This document shows positions 1-8,047 of a DNA stretch of 64,000 bases, piece after piece. This DNA is from CAZZKG01 sp964654825 (lineage in GTDB: Bacteria; Gemmatimonadota; CAZMKB01). Location: positions 7,055-71,054 of the forward strand of contig CAZZKG010000015.1 of assembly GCA_964654825.1 (NCBI GenBank), given 5' to 3'. Numbering within the stretch: the stretch's first letter is position 1; each line of letters starts with the position of its first letter. The position numbers were made by a program, and so were the translations under genes. The notes beneath the pieces are model-generated. The model made no database searches and was not told the DNA's origin. It saw only the letters and a program-made list of their open reading frames with translations.

Positions 1-2
1 AA

Positions 3-368
3 CTGAAAGGCGGGGTGTCATCCATCAGGCTCGCCGGGGGAGAGATCCACCTGCTCGTTCGCGAGTCCGGCACCATCTATTCCTACGGAAAATTTGGTGA
101 ATACATAAGAGACATACACATAACGGCTCCTGAGGGTGGGGGCGCAATCGATCCCGCTTCTTTCTGGCTGGACCGGGAAGGATACCTGTATGTGTGTGCG
201 AAGAGGGGTTCTCTGATAGTCTACGACACTCTTCTGAATCCGATTATGAACCTCGACACGATCCACGGTAAAAAACTCGAAGGGCCTTGTGACATGTTCG
301 GGTCGGGGAAGACCCTGTATCTCCTGGACTGCGGGAACGGGCTTATTTATGAGATTTCTCTGAGATGA
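3..368 (+). CDS. C-terminal part of a beta-propeller (NHL/6-bladed type) protein, truncated by window edge
   Basis: The frame is open to the left edge, with no stop before the GTG at 15, so this is the 3' end of a longer gene. About 120 residues are visible. They show repeated short blades of the type xxIYSYGKFGEYIRDI, DREGYLYVCAKRGSLIVYD and GKTLYLLDCGNGLIYEI, typical of NHL or 6-bladed beta-propeller proteins that are usually exported in this kind of context. It lies 30 bp upstream of a giant outer-membrane protein, and the two are probably co-transcribed. A role as a surface or periplasmic binding propeller is inference. The start and any signal peptide are outside the window. Confidence 0.6.
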   Translation: MKGGVSSIRLAGGEIHLLVRESGTIYSYGKFGEYIRDIHITAPEGGGAIDPASFWLDREGYLYVCAKRGSLIVYDTLLNPIMNLDTIHGKKLEGPCDMFGSGKTLYLLDCGNGLIYEISLR

Positions 369-398
369 GATGTCTCTTGTCCGGAGAAGAAATGAACC

Positions 399-3300
399 AT
401 GCGTTCACGTTATCATCATCTGCCGAAGATCCGCTTCTTCCTCTTCACACTATCTCTCTGTCTTTTCCTTACAGAAGCGGACGACCTCTCAGCCCTACAG
501 GAGAGGCTGAGGTTCATATCCGGGGAAACCAGCTATGAGCTGGGAGCGAGACCCCTTCGGGAGGGGAGCGTCAGCGTACGGGTCGGTGACTCTGATCTCT
601 CGGTGGGCGAAGACTATGAAGTCAATCACTTCACCGGAACAGTGCGGTTTCTCCGATCATTCTCACCAGGCACCATATTCCTCGTAACTTTTGAGATGGC
701 AGGTTCCCCGTTCTTGAGCTATTCTCTCGCCGAGGTACTGCCGGTTCTTCCTGCTGATTCCCTCCCTGCGTACGATGACACTGCGAACTTTCGTGAGGTT
801 CGAACAAATCGCGGGAAGAAGGAAAAAAGCAGGGGACTCTTCGACCTCCCCTCGAGCAATCTGAAAATTGCCGGCGAAAAAGTACTGTCGATGGAAGTCT
901 CGGCCGACCGGGGGGCCGTGCTATCCCAGTCGCTCGATCTCAGTGTGGGAGGAAACATCACCGAAGGTACCGATCTCAGAGTCTACCTGAGCGACAGCGC
1001 CATGCCTGTCGAGGCCGACGGTTCTTCGAAAGAGGTGAGGGAACTCGATAAAGTGTCGGTCAGTGTGACAGGCAGAAATGCCGCAGCAACGGTGGGCGCG
1101 TATTCATTCGAACTGGATGGATATGAGCTCACACAGGTGAAGAAGAACCTCGAAGGGTTCTCGAGTAACATACGGGGAAATGGATTCACGATAGGAGGAG
1201 CAGGGGCCGTATCGGGCGGCGAGTTCACCGTGGACTCGTTTCAGGGAGTCGAGGGAAAACAGGGGCCGTACTTCCTGAAAGACTCGAGTGGAAGAAGCGG
1301 TATCGTCATCATTGCCGGATCCGAGAAGGTGTATCTCGACGGACGACTCCTCGAGAGAGGAGCCCGCGGTGATTACATTGTCAATTACAACGAAGGGAAC
1401 ATCACCTTCACCGATCGGAACATGATCACTTCCTACTCCCGCCTCGATGTCGAGTTCGAATACGCAAACTCCACCTACAGGAAATCCTTCGTCGCGACCG
1501 ACGGATCGATAAATCTCGGGGACAGATCGCTGGTGAGAGGTTTCATAATGCGGGAACACGACATGGAAGGCAGCCCCGTCAGCGGGGAGTTCTCGGAAAA
1601 CGAGCTGGCACAGCTCGCTTCATATGAGGGGGAGGGAGAGATTCTGCTCTCAGGGGGACGATACGTCGGGGAGGGAGAAGGCGACTACAGGCTGCGAGAT
1701 GCCGAAAGTGACGAAGAAGAGGATCACTTCGAATACGTTGGTGCCGGAAAGGGCGATTATCAGGTGACATTCACCCGTGTCCAACAGGGTGAGGGGGATT
1801 ACGGTCTCGATCCCGGCACGACACAGTTCGTGTATTTCGGCGAGGGCCAGGGGGACTACCTTGCGGCGAGAAAGGTGCGTCCGCCGACGAGCAGGGTCAC
1901 CAGCGGAGCTGCGTTCCGCTACGAGGAAGAAGGCCGGTTCTCACTCGGCGGTGAAGGATTTCTCTCCGCCATCGATCACAATACGTTCTCGAGCGGGGCG
2001 AGCCGTCAGGAGGCGATGGCGTTCGACCTCGGTGGAAGCCTCGAGGACAGAGAACTGAGCGTGGGAAACAGAGGACTCGGTACGTACTCCCTGGGTCTGA
2101 AACAACGGTATCTCGGAAACGGATTCGAGGTTTCGGGAAGGCTCTACGAAGCCGATTTCTCACGGCACTGGGGTGTTTCGACGGGCTACGAAGGATCGGG
2201 AGAAAGTACCAGCGAGGCCAGCATCGGATACTCTCTGGCGGATCTCTTCGATGTGTCGACACAGCTCGGTTTTCTCGAGAGAGGTAATGGTGAAGGATCG
2301 CGGAGGAGGGAGATTCGTGCGGGGCTCTCCCCGTTCGCAGGTACAAAGGTCGGACTCGTGAGGGAATCCGCCGTGTTTACCGCAATGACCCCGAACTCGC
2401 TGCTCGCCGATGGCCGTGTGAGCAGAACGAAGACTTCTGCCGAGAAGAAGTTCGGCAGGTGGCTCACGTCCTTCCAGAGCGAGAACGAAACGAGAATCGA
2501 GCCCACGGGGTCGGGTGCAGCTGATGAAGGAAAGAAAAGGGACACCATGCGAGCAACGATGAGGGGTGACATCGGCAAAAGCATCGGTCTTTCCGTTTCC
2601 GCGATGCGTGAGTCCGGTGAGCAGCGTACGGCCGGGGCCTGGCGGGACTGGATGAAAGCAGGTGAGGGAGATCTGGAACTGAACTACCGTCCGGGAACTT
2701 CCTCGAGCTTCAACACTCATCTGGCCCACCGCCTGACGAGGTTCACCGGTACGGAGAACGGAGTCTTCGGTACAACGATCGGCCGGCTCGAGTACTACAA
2801 CTTCCCCGCGTCCGGGAACCACCGGACCCACGTGAGTTATGAACTCACTAACACCTCACGCGTCAAGAACAAAGTCACATTCCTTCCCGAGAGGAGTGAG
2901 TCGGAAGGTGAGTATCTCGAAGACGGTACCTATGTGGGCAGGGAGGAAGGCACACATCGCAAGGAAGTACTCAGTGAGTCGGATGTCGGGGAGAGAATCG
3001 TAAAAGTTTCTCTGAGTGGAGTGCAGACCACCGACCTTAGTATGTTCCTTCCGGTATCGAACTCATTGTCGAGTCTCAATCTCACCTCGACCTTTCACCT
3101 CGTCGAGGAAAACAACGCTCTCGCAGACCGGGGGCTGTATACATTTACTTCTGCAGACAGGTTTTCTGAAGATCACAGCGTGTACAGTGAGAACAACCTG
3201 AGGGAGGAACTCGAGGCCCGCTGGAACGAAAAAGGACTGTCACTGAAAATCGAGTACATCCTGAATCATGTTCTGGATAATCGGTACGAAAATCTGATGA

Positions 3301-3818
3301 GCGGGAACAGACTCGAGAGTGCCACGCTGTTCGTGAAATCACGATCACGCCGGGGACTCGAACTCAGTGCGGAGGCCGGCCGCGGAAACGAGGCGAGAGA
3401 GAGGACCGGCGCCTTCGACCAGGTCAGGTTCATACATCTGGGCGGAGAGGTCGCTTATCAGGTCGGGGAGACGCTGAGGATGTCTGTGAAGTTCAAAGGT
3501 GAGGATCGGGAACTCGGAGGCGGGTACGGAGCGCGTCTCTATGAGTTCTCACCGGGGATTACCCGTTTCTTCAGATCGCGCGGCCGTCTCAATGTTGATC
3601 TTGATCTGGTAAAAGCAGACGGCAGGGTGGAGAATTACCTGACTTCCCTGTGGCTTCTGAAAGGGAAGGAATTCGGTCTCAATTCACGGCTCGGGATCGA
3701 GGGAGAATACCGGATAGGCAGCTCACTCCTGTTTATCGGCCGATTGTCTCTGAGAAAAACCGCCGGTCAGCGATATGTGAGAAGCGGCGGAAACACCGAG
3801 CTCAGGTATTTATTCTGA
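399..3818 (+). CDS. Giant outer-membrane beta-barrel protein with GxGDY repeats
   Basis: The protein has 1139 residues. The N-terminus has two Arg and two Lys/His stretches followed by a hydrophobic segment (FFLFTLSLCLFL, about residues 13-24), fitting a signal peptide. Around residues 300-350 is a conserved-looking block (VYLDGRLLERG, then DYIVNYNEGNITFT). Between about residues 420 and 490 come four repeats built on Y-x-G-x-G-x-GDY. The rest is alternating polar/aromatic strands, and the chain ends in ELRYLF, the terminal Phe expected of an Omp85-assembled barrel. I recognise the architecture from uncharacterised surface proteins but know no function. The stop overlaps the start of the Omp85 gene by one base (TGATG). 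A GGAG motif lies about 12 bp before the ATG. Confidence 0.75.
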   Translation: MRSRYHHLPKIRFFLFTLSLCLFLTEADDLSALQERLRFISGETSYELGARPLREGSVSVRVGDSDLSVGEDYEVNHFTGTVRFLRSFSPGTIFLVTFEMAGSPFLSYSLAEVLPVLPADSLPAYDDTANFREVRTNRGKKEKSRGLFDLPSSNLKIAGEKVLSMEVSADRGAVLSQSLDLSVGGNITEGTDLRVYLSDSAMPVEADGSSKEVRELDKVSVSVTGRNAAATVGAYSFELDGYELTQVKKNLEGFSSNIRGNGFTIGGAGAVSGGEFTVDSFQGVEGKQGPYFLKDSSGRSGIVIIAGSEKVYLDGRLLERGARGDYIVNYNEGNITFTDRNMITSYSRLDVEFEYANSTYRKSFVATDGSINLGDRSLVRGFIMREHDMEGSPVSGEFSENELAQLASYEGEGEILLSGGRYVGEGEGDYRLRDAESDEEEDHFEYVGAGKGDYQVTFTRVQQGEGDYGLDPGTTQFVYFGEGQGDYLAARKVRPPTSRVTSGAAFRYEEEGRFSLGGEGFLSAIDHNTFSSGASRQEAMAFDLGGSLEDRELSVGNRGLGTYSLGLKQRYLGNGFEVSGRLYEADFSRHWGVSTGYEGSGESTSEASIGYSLADLFDVSTQLGFLERGNGEGSRRREIRAGLSPFAGTKVGLVRESAVFTAMTPNSLLADGRVSRTKTSAEKKFGRWLTSFQSENETRIEPTGSGAADEGKKRDTMRATMRGDIGKSIGLSVSAMRESGEQRTAGAWRDWMKAGEGDLELNYRPGTSSSFNTHLAHRLTRFTGTENGVFGTTIGRLEYYNFPASGNHRTHVSYELTNTSRVKNKVTFLPERSESEGEYLEDGTYVGREEGTHRKEVLSESDVGERIVKVSLSGVQTTDLSMFLPVSNSLSSLNLTSTFHLVEENNALADRGLYTFTSADRFSEDHSVYSENNLREELEARWNEKGLSLKIEYILNHVLDNRYENLMSGNRLESATLFVKSRSRRGLELSAEAGRGNEARERTGAFDQVRFIHLGGEVAYQVGETLRMSVKFKGEDRELGGGYGARLYEFSPGITRFFRSRGRLNVDLDLVKADGRVENYLTSLWLLKGKEFGLNSRLGIEGEYRIGSSLLFIGRLSLRKTAGQRYVRSGGNTELRYLF

Positions 3819-5350
3819 TGGAAGAGAAAAGAGTGGTCATCTGGAAAACAAAAAGTCGTACCCTGCTGTTGACTCTCATTGTCATGATCTCAGTCGCTGT
3901 CCGGGTCAGACCGGCGTCGTGTGATGACGTGACAACAGGTTCCACAGATCAGCTGATCACCAGGATCGATATAAAAGGGGCCACGAGCATGCCTGAGGAA
4001 CTGCTCTCGAGGGCAGTCGGTATAACGACCGGCATGAGGTATGAGAAGGAATCGCTCGAAGTATCCTGCTCACGCCTCTTGAAACTCTATGGCGATTCCG
4101 GTTATCCCTGGGCAAAAGTCAACGTATACGTGCGTGAGGATAATCAGTCGGAAGGGTATGAAGTTCTTTTCTCACTCGAGGAGGGGAGAAGGGCGCGTTT
4201 CGATGAAGTCCTGTTCGCCGGTAACAGAATCACGCGGACACAGGTACTCGAACGACAGCTCGGTGTCAGGAAAGGAGATCTGTTCTCCATCGCTCATCTC
4301 GAAGAAGGAAGGAAAAAACTCCGCAGCTGGGATTTATACGACGAGGTTCTGGAACCGAAGGTGTACGAGGAGAGTAATCCATACCGGGTCTCGGTTCTGG
4401 TCCCGATCAGGGAATCCAGACCTAATCTGCTGTCGGGTATGCTCGGGTTCGGGTCAGGCAGAGAAGGAACCAGAAAAGTGTGGGGGAACGTAAACTTTCT
4501 CATGAGGAATATCTCCGGGACGGCCAGGCGATTCGAATTGCGCTGGTCCCAGGCTTCTGTTGATGAAAGATCACTCGTTGTGTCCTACCGTGAACCCTGG
4601 CTCGCCGGGAGCCCGGTAGCCGCGGACCTCTCATACGCACAGCGTCTGCGGGATGGCGTGTTCATGCAGATGGAATTCGGCGCCGGATTCTCCGCCGTCT
4701 TCTCCGATCTCGGGAGAGCCGGTGCCGGTTTCTCTCACGAACGCATCTACCCGCACGGAGAGGGTGATACTCAGTATGGGACGAGTGAGAAGAACAGTGT
4801 AACCGCATCACTGGACTGGACCGGCAACCGGATGTCAGATATATTTCCGCGACTCGAGCAGCTGGATCTGGGGGTTTCATACGGCGTGAGGACCGAAGAG
4901 GGGGAGACCGCCAATGAGACTATCGTCAGCTCCGAACTCGTGACTCCGGTCTGGGGCAGGAGGGCTCTCCAGGTGCGGGTGCACGCCGGAATGAGGGCAG
5001 CGTTTCGGTCGGGGGATCAGTACCCGGCGTATCTCACCGTACCGTTCGGCGGGTCTCACACGGTGAGGGGGCACAGGGATGGTGAGCTGTACATTCTCAG
5101 AGGAGTGTGGGCTCAGAATGAGCTCCTGCTGCTCAGGGGTGGCGGGAGTGATTTTCATCTTTTCTTAGACCAGGCTGTCACGTCATCTCCCGTCGATGAT
5201 TCGACGCTGGTGACCTCCCACCTGTCGGGTTTTGGAGGAGGGATCAGGGCACAGACGGGTGCCGGGCTCCTGGAACTGGACCTCGCCCTGACTCCGGGAA
5301 AAGGTTTTGGCGAGGCCAGAATACATGTCGGCTTCAGAGAGGAATTCTAA
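3818..5350 (+). CDS. Omp85 (BamA/TamA-like) outer-membrane assembly protein with two POTRA domains
   Basis: The protein has 510 residues from the ATG at 3818, which overlaps the previous stop by one base. A longer frame extends upstream, but this start gives a clean signal peptide (basic residues, then LLLTLIVMISVAV, cleavage near PASC). Two POTRA-like modules follow at about residues 45-120 and 125-205 (RIDIKGATSMPEELL and ARFDEVLFAGNRIT). The rest is a 16-strand-type Omp85 barrel with the lid-strand motif GGSHTVRGHRDGEL (canonical VRGY/F, here VRGH) and a C-terminal Phe. BamA usually has five POTRA domains and about 800 residues, so this short form is more like TamA or a dedicated assembly factor. 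Its pairing with the giant barrel suggests it may insert that protein, which is inference. Confidence 0.85.
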   Translation: MEEKRVVIWKTKSRTLLLTLIVMISVAVRVRPASCDDVTTGSTDQLITRIDIKGATSMPEELLSRAVGITTGMRYEKESLEVSCSRLLKLYGDSGYPWAKVNVYVREDNQSEGYEVLFSLEEGRRARFDEVLFAGNRITRTQVLERQLGVRKGDLFSIAHLEEGRKKLRSWDLYDEVLEPKVYEESNPYRVSVLVPIRESRPNLLSGMLGFGSGREGTRKVWGNVNFLMRNISGTARRFELRWSQASVDERSLVVSYREPWLAGSPVAADLSYAQRLRDGVFMQMEFGAGFSAVFSDLGRAGAGFSHERIYPHGEGDTQYGTSEKNSVTASLDWTGNRMSDIFPRLEQLDLGVSYGVRTEEGETANETIVSSELVTPVWGRRALQVRVHAGMRAAFRSGDQYPAYLTVPFGGSHTVRGHRDGELYILRGVWAQNELLLLRGGGSDFHLFLDQAVTSSPVDDSTLVTSHLSGFGGGIRAQTGAGLLELDLALTPGKGFGEARIHVGFREEF

Positions 5351-5354
5351 CCGG

Positions 5355-6404
5355 ATGAACGGCCGTATGAAAGGACAGAAGAATGAGTACGTGTCGGTGA
5401 TGCACGTTCACACCAGTTTTTCCGACGGTCACTCGGACGTCGAAGGGATCGCCGCCGAAGCGGCTGAAACGGGAGTGGACATCGTTTTTATTACCGACCA
5501 CTCGAACGACGACGTAAGGAAACTGGGTAAGGAAGGCTGGTACGGTGATGTGCTCGTCGTGGCGGGATATGAGCTCAACGATCCCCGGAACAAGAATCAC
5601 TACCTCGTATTCGATGTGGACGAGTGCCTCGACGGGAACACCGGTGCGCGTGAGTATGTGAAGGAGGTCCGCCGGAGGGGAGGGTTGGGGTTCCTCGCGC
5701 ATCCGGACGAGCGGCGTGATGCCTTCCCCGAACATCCGCCGTATGAGTGGACGGACTGGGACATCGACGGTTTCGACGGGATCGAGATATGGAATTATAT
5801 GTCCGAATGGATGGAAATGCTGCGACCGGGAAAGCAGTTTTTTTATCTCCTTTTCCCTGACCGCGCTATTTTTGGTCCCACGGAAAAAGTACTCGAATTC
5901 TGGGACAGGGCGGCGAGGGATAGAAACGTGGTGGCCGTAGGTTCTGCCGATGCTCACTGTCACCAGCATCCTCTTCTGTGGTTTACCGTACCGATATTCC
6001 CCTACCGGAAACTGTTCAGAAGGATCAGGACGCATCTGTTGACCCGGACCGGTCTGACGCGTGATCCGGCGATCGACAGGAAGCTGGTCTTTGAAGCACT
6101 GCGGGCGGGGAGTGTCTATATATCCAACTACCGCTACGGTGACGCCTCCGGATTCTCCTTCTGTGCCGGTGACGGCGAAACACAGGTCGGCATGGGTGAA
6201 GAGATTCCTCTGTCACCTGATGTTACACTCACTGCCCGTCTTCCCCTGAAAGCTAAAATGATACTGATCTGTGATGGTGAAACCGTTATGGTGAAGAGAG
6301 GGAGGACCCTGGAATTTGTCCCGACCCGCACCGGATGCTACCGCGTCGAGGCGGGAAGGCGGGGAAAACCGTGGATTTATTCCAACATGATACGGGTCGT
6401 GTAA
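5355..6404 (+). CDS. PHP-domain metal-dependent phosphoesterase
   Basis: The protein has 349 residues. The N-terminus carries the PHP signature MHVHTSFSDGHSD (His17, His19, Asp24 and His26 counted from this start). It is followed by FITDHSNDD, FLAHPDE and a late DAHCHQHP motif, which together supply the metal ligands of the polymerase and histidinol phosphatase fold. These enzymes hydrolyse phosphoesters with a di- or trinuclear metal centre; the substrate cannot be read from the sequence. Residues after about 290 form a small beta-rich tail. The ATG at 5355 follows GAGAGG by about 12 bp. An in-frame ATG at 5307 lies inside the Omp85 gene and looks less likely; 5367 is another option. It follows the Omp85 stop by 4 bp and probably belongs to the same operon. 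Confidence 0.8.
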   Translation: MNGRMKGQKNEYVSVMHVHTSFSDGHSDVEGIAAEAAETGVDIVFITDHSNDDVRKLGKEGWYGDVLVVAGYELNDPRNKNHYLVFDVDECLDGNTGAREYVKEVRRRGGLGFLAHPDERRDAFPEHPPYEWTDWDIDGFDGIEIWNYMSEWMEMLRPGKQFFYLLFPDRAIFGPTEKVLEFWDRAARDRNVVAVGSADAHCHQHPLLWFTVPIFPYRKLFRRIRTHLLTRTGLTRDPAIDRKLVFEALRAGSVYISNYRYGDASGFSFCAGDGETQVGMGEEIPLSPDVTLTARLPLKAKMILICDGETVMVKRGRTLEFVPTRTGCYRVEAGRRGKPWIYSNMIRVV

Positions 6405-6424
6405 GTGAGGCATCGAGCGGTTTT

Positions 6425-6453
6425 TTGGATTTTTTCCGGGATGATATTATATT
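6425..6453 (+). promoter_or_regulatory. Candidate promoter of the SRP RNA gene
   Basis: TTGGAT (6425-6430) and TATATT (6448-6453) are separated by 17 bp. The site is in an AT-rich stretch directly upstream of the SRP RNA. Transcription would start about 20 bp before the mature 5' end, so some trimming would be needed. Confidence 0.45.
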
Positions 6454-6481
6454 ATGAGTTCTTCACTAGGTTTTTGTGGAT

Positions 6482-6752
6482 GGCCGCACTAGACGGGGAG
6501 TTAGCGGTGCCCTGTACCTGAAATCCGCTCCAGCAGGGTCGAAATCCCGTCATGAGGCTTCCGGTTCTCATTTACCCGAGCCGGTAGGAGATGTTGATCG
6601 CCCGGGTCCTGTGGGTCAGGCGCTACGAACCTGGTCAGGTCCTGGCGGAAGCAGCCATAAGTAGATGATTCTGATTGCACGGGTGTGCCTGGGCAGGAGT
6701 CGATCTACCGGTTTCGGGGGTGGGATCTGCTGTCGAAGACGGGGTGCGGCCG
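6482..6752 (+). ncRNA. ffs: Signal recognition particle RNA, long (Alu-domain) type
   Basis: The RNA is about 271 nt. The 5' end GGCCGCAC (6482-6489) pairs with GTGCGGCC (6744-6751). The 5' third carries the Alu-domain signature (TAGCGGTGCCCTGTACCTG at 6502-6520, then AATCCGCTCCAGCAGGG), closely resembling the 271-nt Bacillus subtilis scRNA. Domain IV, the Ffh-binding hairpin, is GGTCAGGTCC-TGGC-GGAAGCAGCC at 6633-6656. The tetraloop is UGGC rather than the usual GGAA. It fits the alternative URRC class known from some SRP RNAs. The 3' Alu part (GTGCCTGGGC near 6686) is also present. The RNA guides co-translational targeting with Ffh and FtsY. The long form is classic for Firmicutes and some deep lineages, less so for Gram-negative bacteria. 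Confidence 0.9.
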
Positions 6753-6760
6753 TCTTTTCT
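6736..6760 (+). terminator. Intrinsic terminator at the end of the SRP RNA
   Basis: AAGACGG (6736-6742) pairs with CCGTCTT (6750-6756) around a 7-nt loop and is followed by a short T-rich run. The stem overlaps the 3' end of the SRP RNA closing helix, so terminator and closing stem are alternative folds. It also sits next to the stop codon of the convergent minus-strand gene. Confidence 0.55.
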
Positions 6761-7332
6761 CAGAAAATGAACGAAATCCCTGCCGTCACCTGTGTATTTG
6801 CGAGAGCGTCGGCCTCGAGGAACGGCCTGACATGTCTCACGGACAGCGAGAGTCCCGCATTCCGGTGAACCCTCACTTTTATGCCGCCCCCGAACATGAT
6901 CGTTGTGTACCCGAAATCCGGTTCACGGGGAACATCTATTTCCATTCGTCCGACACCGAGATCGACGAACGGATAGACGCTGCTTCCGGTAGGTATGTCG
7001 TAGAACATGTCGAAGTTCAGAAACACAATGTCACCACCCCACTTCTGACCGAATTCAGTGCGAGAAGCAGGGACATCCGCGATCTCGAAGGCGATCCCGA
7101 GCTCGTCGACAACGCGGAAACCGATGTCGATCCCGATGATTCCATCGCTCACTTCGGTAAAACCCGTTAGGGCTTCGAAGGAAGCGGCATCGGAGAGTGA
7201 AATGATACCGATACGGGGGGTGAGGTAGACACTTGGTTCACCATGCACCCAGTGATGTCTACGAATCGCGAACGCACTGCCGGATGTGCTTGTGATCAGG
7301 ACGAAAAGAAGGACACTCACTGACCTTTTCAT
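6760..7332 (-). CDS. Small outer-membrane beta-barrel protein
   Basis: The protein has 190 residues from the ATG at 7332, preceded by GAGAGAGG at a good ribosome-binding distance. A longer frame to 7368 lacks such support. The N-terminus MKRSVSVLLFVLITSTSGSAFA is a signal peptide with an AFA cleavage site. The mature part has alternating strands with Gly and aromatic residues (IGIDIGFRVVDELGIAF, YPFVDLGVGRME, GGGIKVRVHRNAGLSLSVRHV) and ends in ISFIF, a barrel-type C-terminal Phe. It matches the general outer-membrane protein beta-barrel family (OmpA/OmpW-like, about eight strands). No specific ligand can be inferred. It is transcribed convergently to the SRP RNA and is one of only two minus-strand genes here. 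Confidence 0.8.
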   Translation of the reverse strand: MKRSVSVLLFVLITSTSGSAFAIRRHHWVHGEPSVYLTPRIGIISLSDAASFEALTGFTEVSDGIIGIDIGFRVVDELGIAFEIADVPASRTEFGQKWGGDIVFLNFDMFYDIPTGSSVYPFVDLGVGRMEIDVPREPDFGYTTIMFGGGIKVRVHRNAGLSLSVRHVRPFLEADALANTQVTAGISFIF

Positions 7333-7543
7333 AGGACACCTCTCTCTTTCGATTGAGCCTGGGGCCATTATTTAAATCTCCGTAAGTTATATGGTATCAG
7401 CATCATTATGGCATCGCTTCATGTTGTCTGTTAGGTCTGTCGCTCGGACTCACAAGAGGTAAAAAGCAAGTTTCATACCCTTATGACGCGGACTCAGCGC
7501 AGGGTGCCGTAGGGCCGCAGGTTGAGCAGTCAGATCAGGAGAT
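7333..7543. other. Gene-free stretch upstream of the small barrel gene
   Basis: No coding frame with a convincing start and composition is visible in this part of the 354-bp gap between the two minus-strand genes. It must contain the promoter of the small barrel gene. A TATAAC-like hexamer reading on the minus strand near 7385-7392 is the best -10 candidate, but no good -35 partner is seen. Confidence 0.4.
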
Positions 7544-7695
7544 GTGGGGTTGATTCCGGGCAGGGGAGGAAGTAAAGTGAGTTCCCCGGACGATGCCGTG
7601 TGCAACTAGGACATCACTTTCGAAGAGCTCATCGTCCCAACATCACGCACACCCCAGGGAACTCAGAAATACAGGCAGCAGCTTGATCAGCCCAC
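7544..7695. repeat. Nested three-tier inverted repeat, possible structured RNA of unknown class
   Basis: Three stems nest inside one another. The outer arm 7544-7555 pairs with 7685-7695 (11-12 bp with one bulged G and two G-U pairs). Middle arms TGAGTTCCC (7578-7586) and GGGAACTCA (7657-7665) are perfect. Inner arms GGACGATG (7588-7595) and CATCGTCC (7630-7637) are perfect. GTGTGC in the inner loop (7598-7603) could also pair with GCACAC (7647-7652), making a pseudoknot. A competing short hairpin GGGGA/TCCCC (7563-7567 with 7583-7587) would disrupt the middle stem. It does not match tmRNA, RNase P RNA, 6S RNA or a riboswitch that I know. The right edge covers the stop codon of the small membrane protein on the minus strand. 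The transcribed strand is unknown. Confidence 0.5.
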
Positions 7696-7848
7696 CTTCT
7701 CATTATCGAAGAGCTTCTCCAGCGAGCGTTCCCGCATTGTTGACTCGATCTCTTCGAGCATATCATCCGCATGACCTGCGATCATACAGAGGGAAGCCGC
7801 AAGGAGAGCTCCCAGGAATGCCACAATAGCCAGAATAGCGATGAACAT
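7687..7848 (-). CDS. Small single-span membrane protein of unknown function
   Basis: The protein has 53 residues from the ATG at 7848, preceded by GGGAGAGAG at good spacing, which decides this start over the upstream one at 7887. Residues 1-25 form one transmembrane helix (FIAILAIVAFLGALLAASLCMIAG). The remainder is a short charged tail, HADDMLEEIESTMRERSLEKLFDNEK, probably helical. I do not recognise a family. The gene stands alone, divergent from the lipoprotein gene at 8048, and its stop codon lies inside the right arm of the nested inverted repeat. Confidence 0.5.
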   Translation of the reverse strand: MFIAILAIVAFLGALLAASLCMIAGHADDMLEEIESTMRERSLEKLFDNEKVG

Positions 7849-7935
7849 ACGTCTCTCTCCCGGTGTAAACCATAGAGTAGATACCACTTTGTTTTTCGCA
7901 CGATCCGTGCCAGAGTGTTTCGATCTCTGAGGGTG

Positions 7936-7963
7936 TTCATGACACGGTGCCGGTCGTTATAAT
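7936..7963 (+). promoter_or_regulatory. Weak candidate promoter for the lipoprotein gene
   Basis: A perfect TATAAT lies at 7958-7963, with TTCATG 16 bp upstream as a poor -35. The start codon is about 85 bp downstream. The -10 is convincing, the -35 is not. Confidence 0.35.
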
Positions 7964-8047
7964 GTATTTGCCAATGATGAGTTGCATGAATATATTACCT
8001 GACGGGAACCTACTACTTTTTTCCTCTGCGATCGGCTGGTGAGTAAA

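Noticed and set aside
6476..7170. Plus-strand open frames across the SRP RNA and opposite the small barrel gene
   Set aside because: They cover a clear structural RNA and the antisense of a signal-peptide-bearing barrel gene.
7441..7690. tmRNA, RNase P RNA, 6S RNA or cobalamin riboswitch in the gene-free region
   Set aside because: The diagnostic conserved blocks of each (such as the RNase P GAGGAAAGTCC core or the tmRNA T arm) are missing or only loosely resembled; I left it as an unassigned structure.
7897..7913. Sigma-54-like element on the minus strand (CTGGCACG, then GTGCG) 50 bp before the 53-residue membrane protein gene
   Set aside because: The -12 part departs from TTGC and the site is also a GCACG/CGTGC hairpin; no sigma-54 or activator gene is in view.
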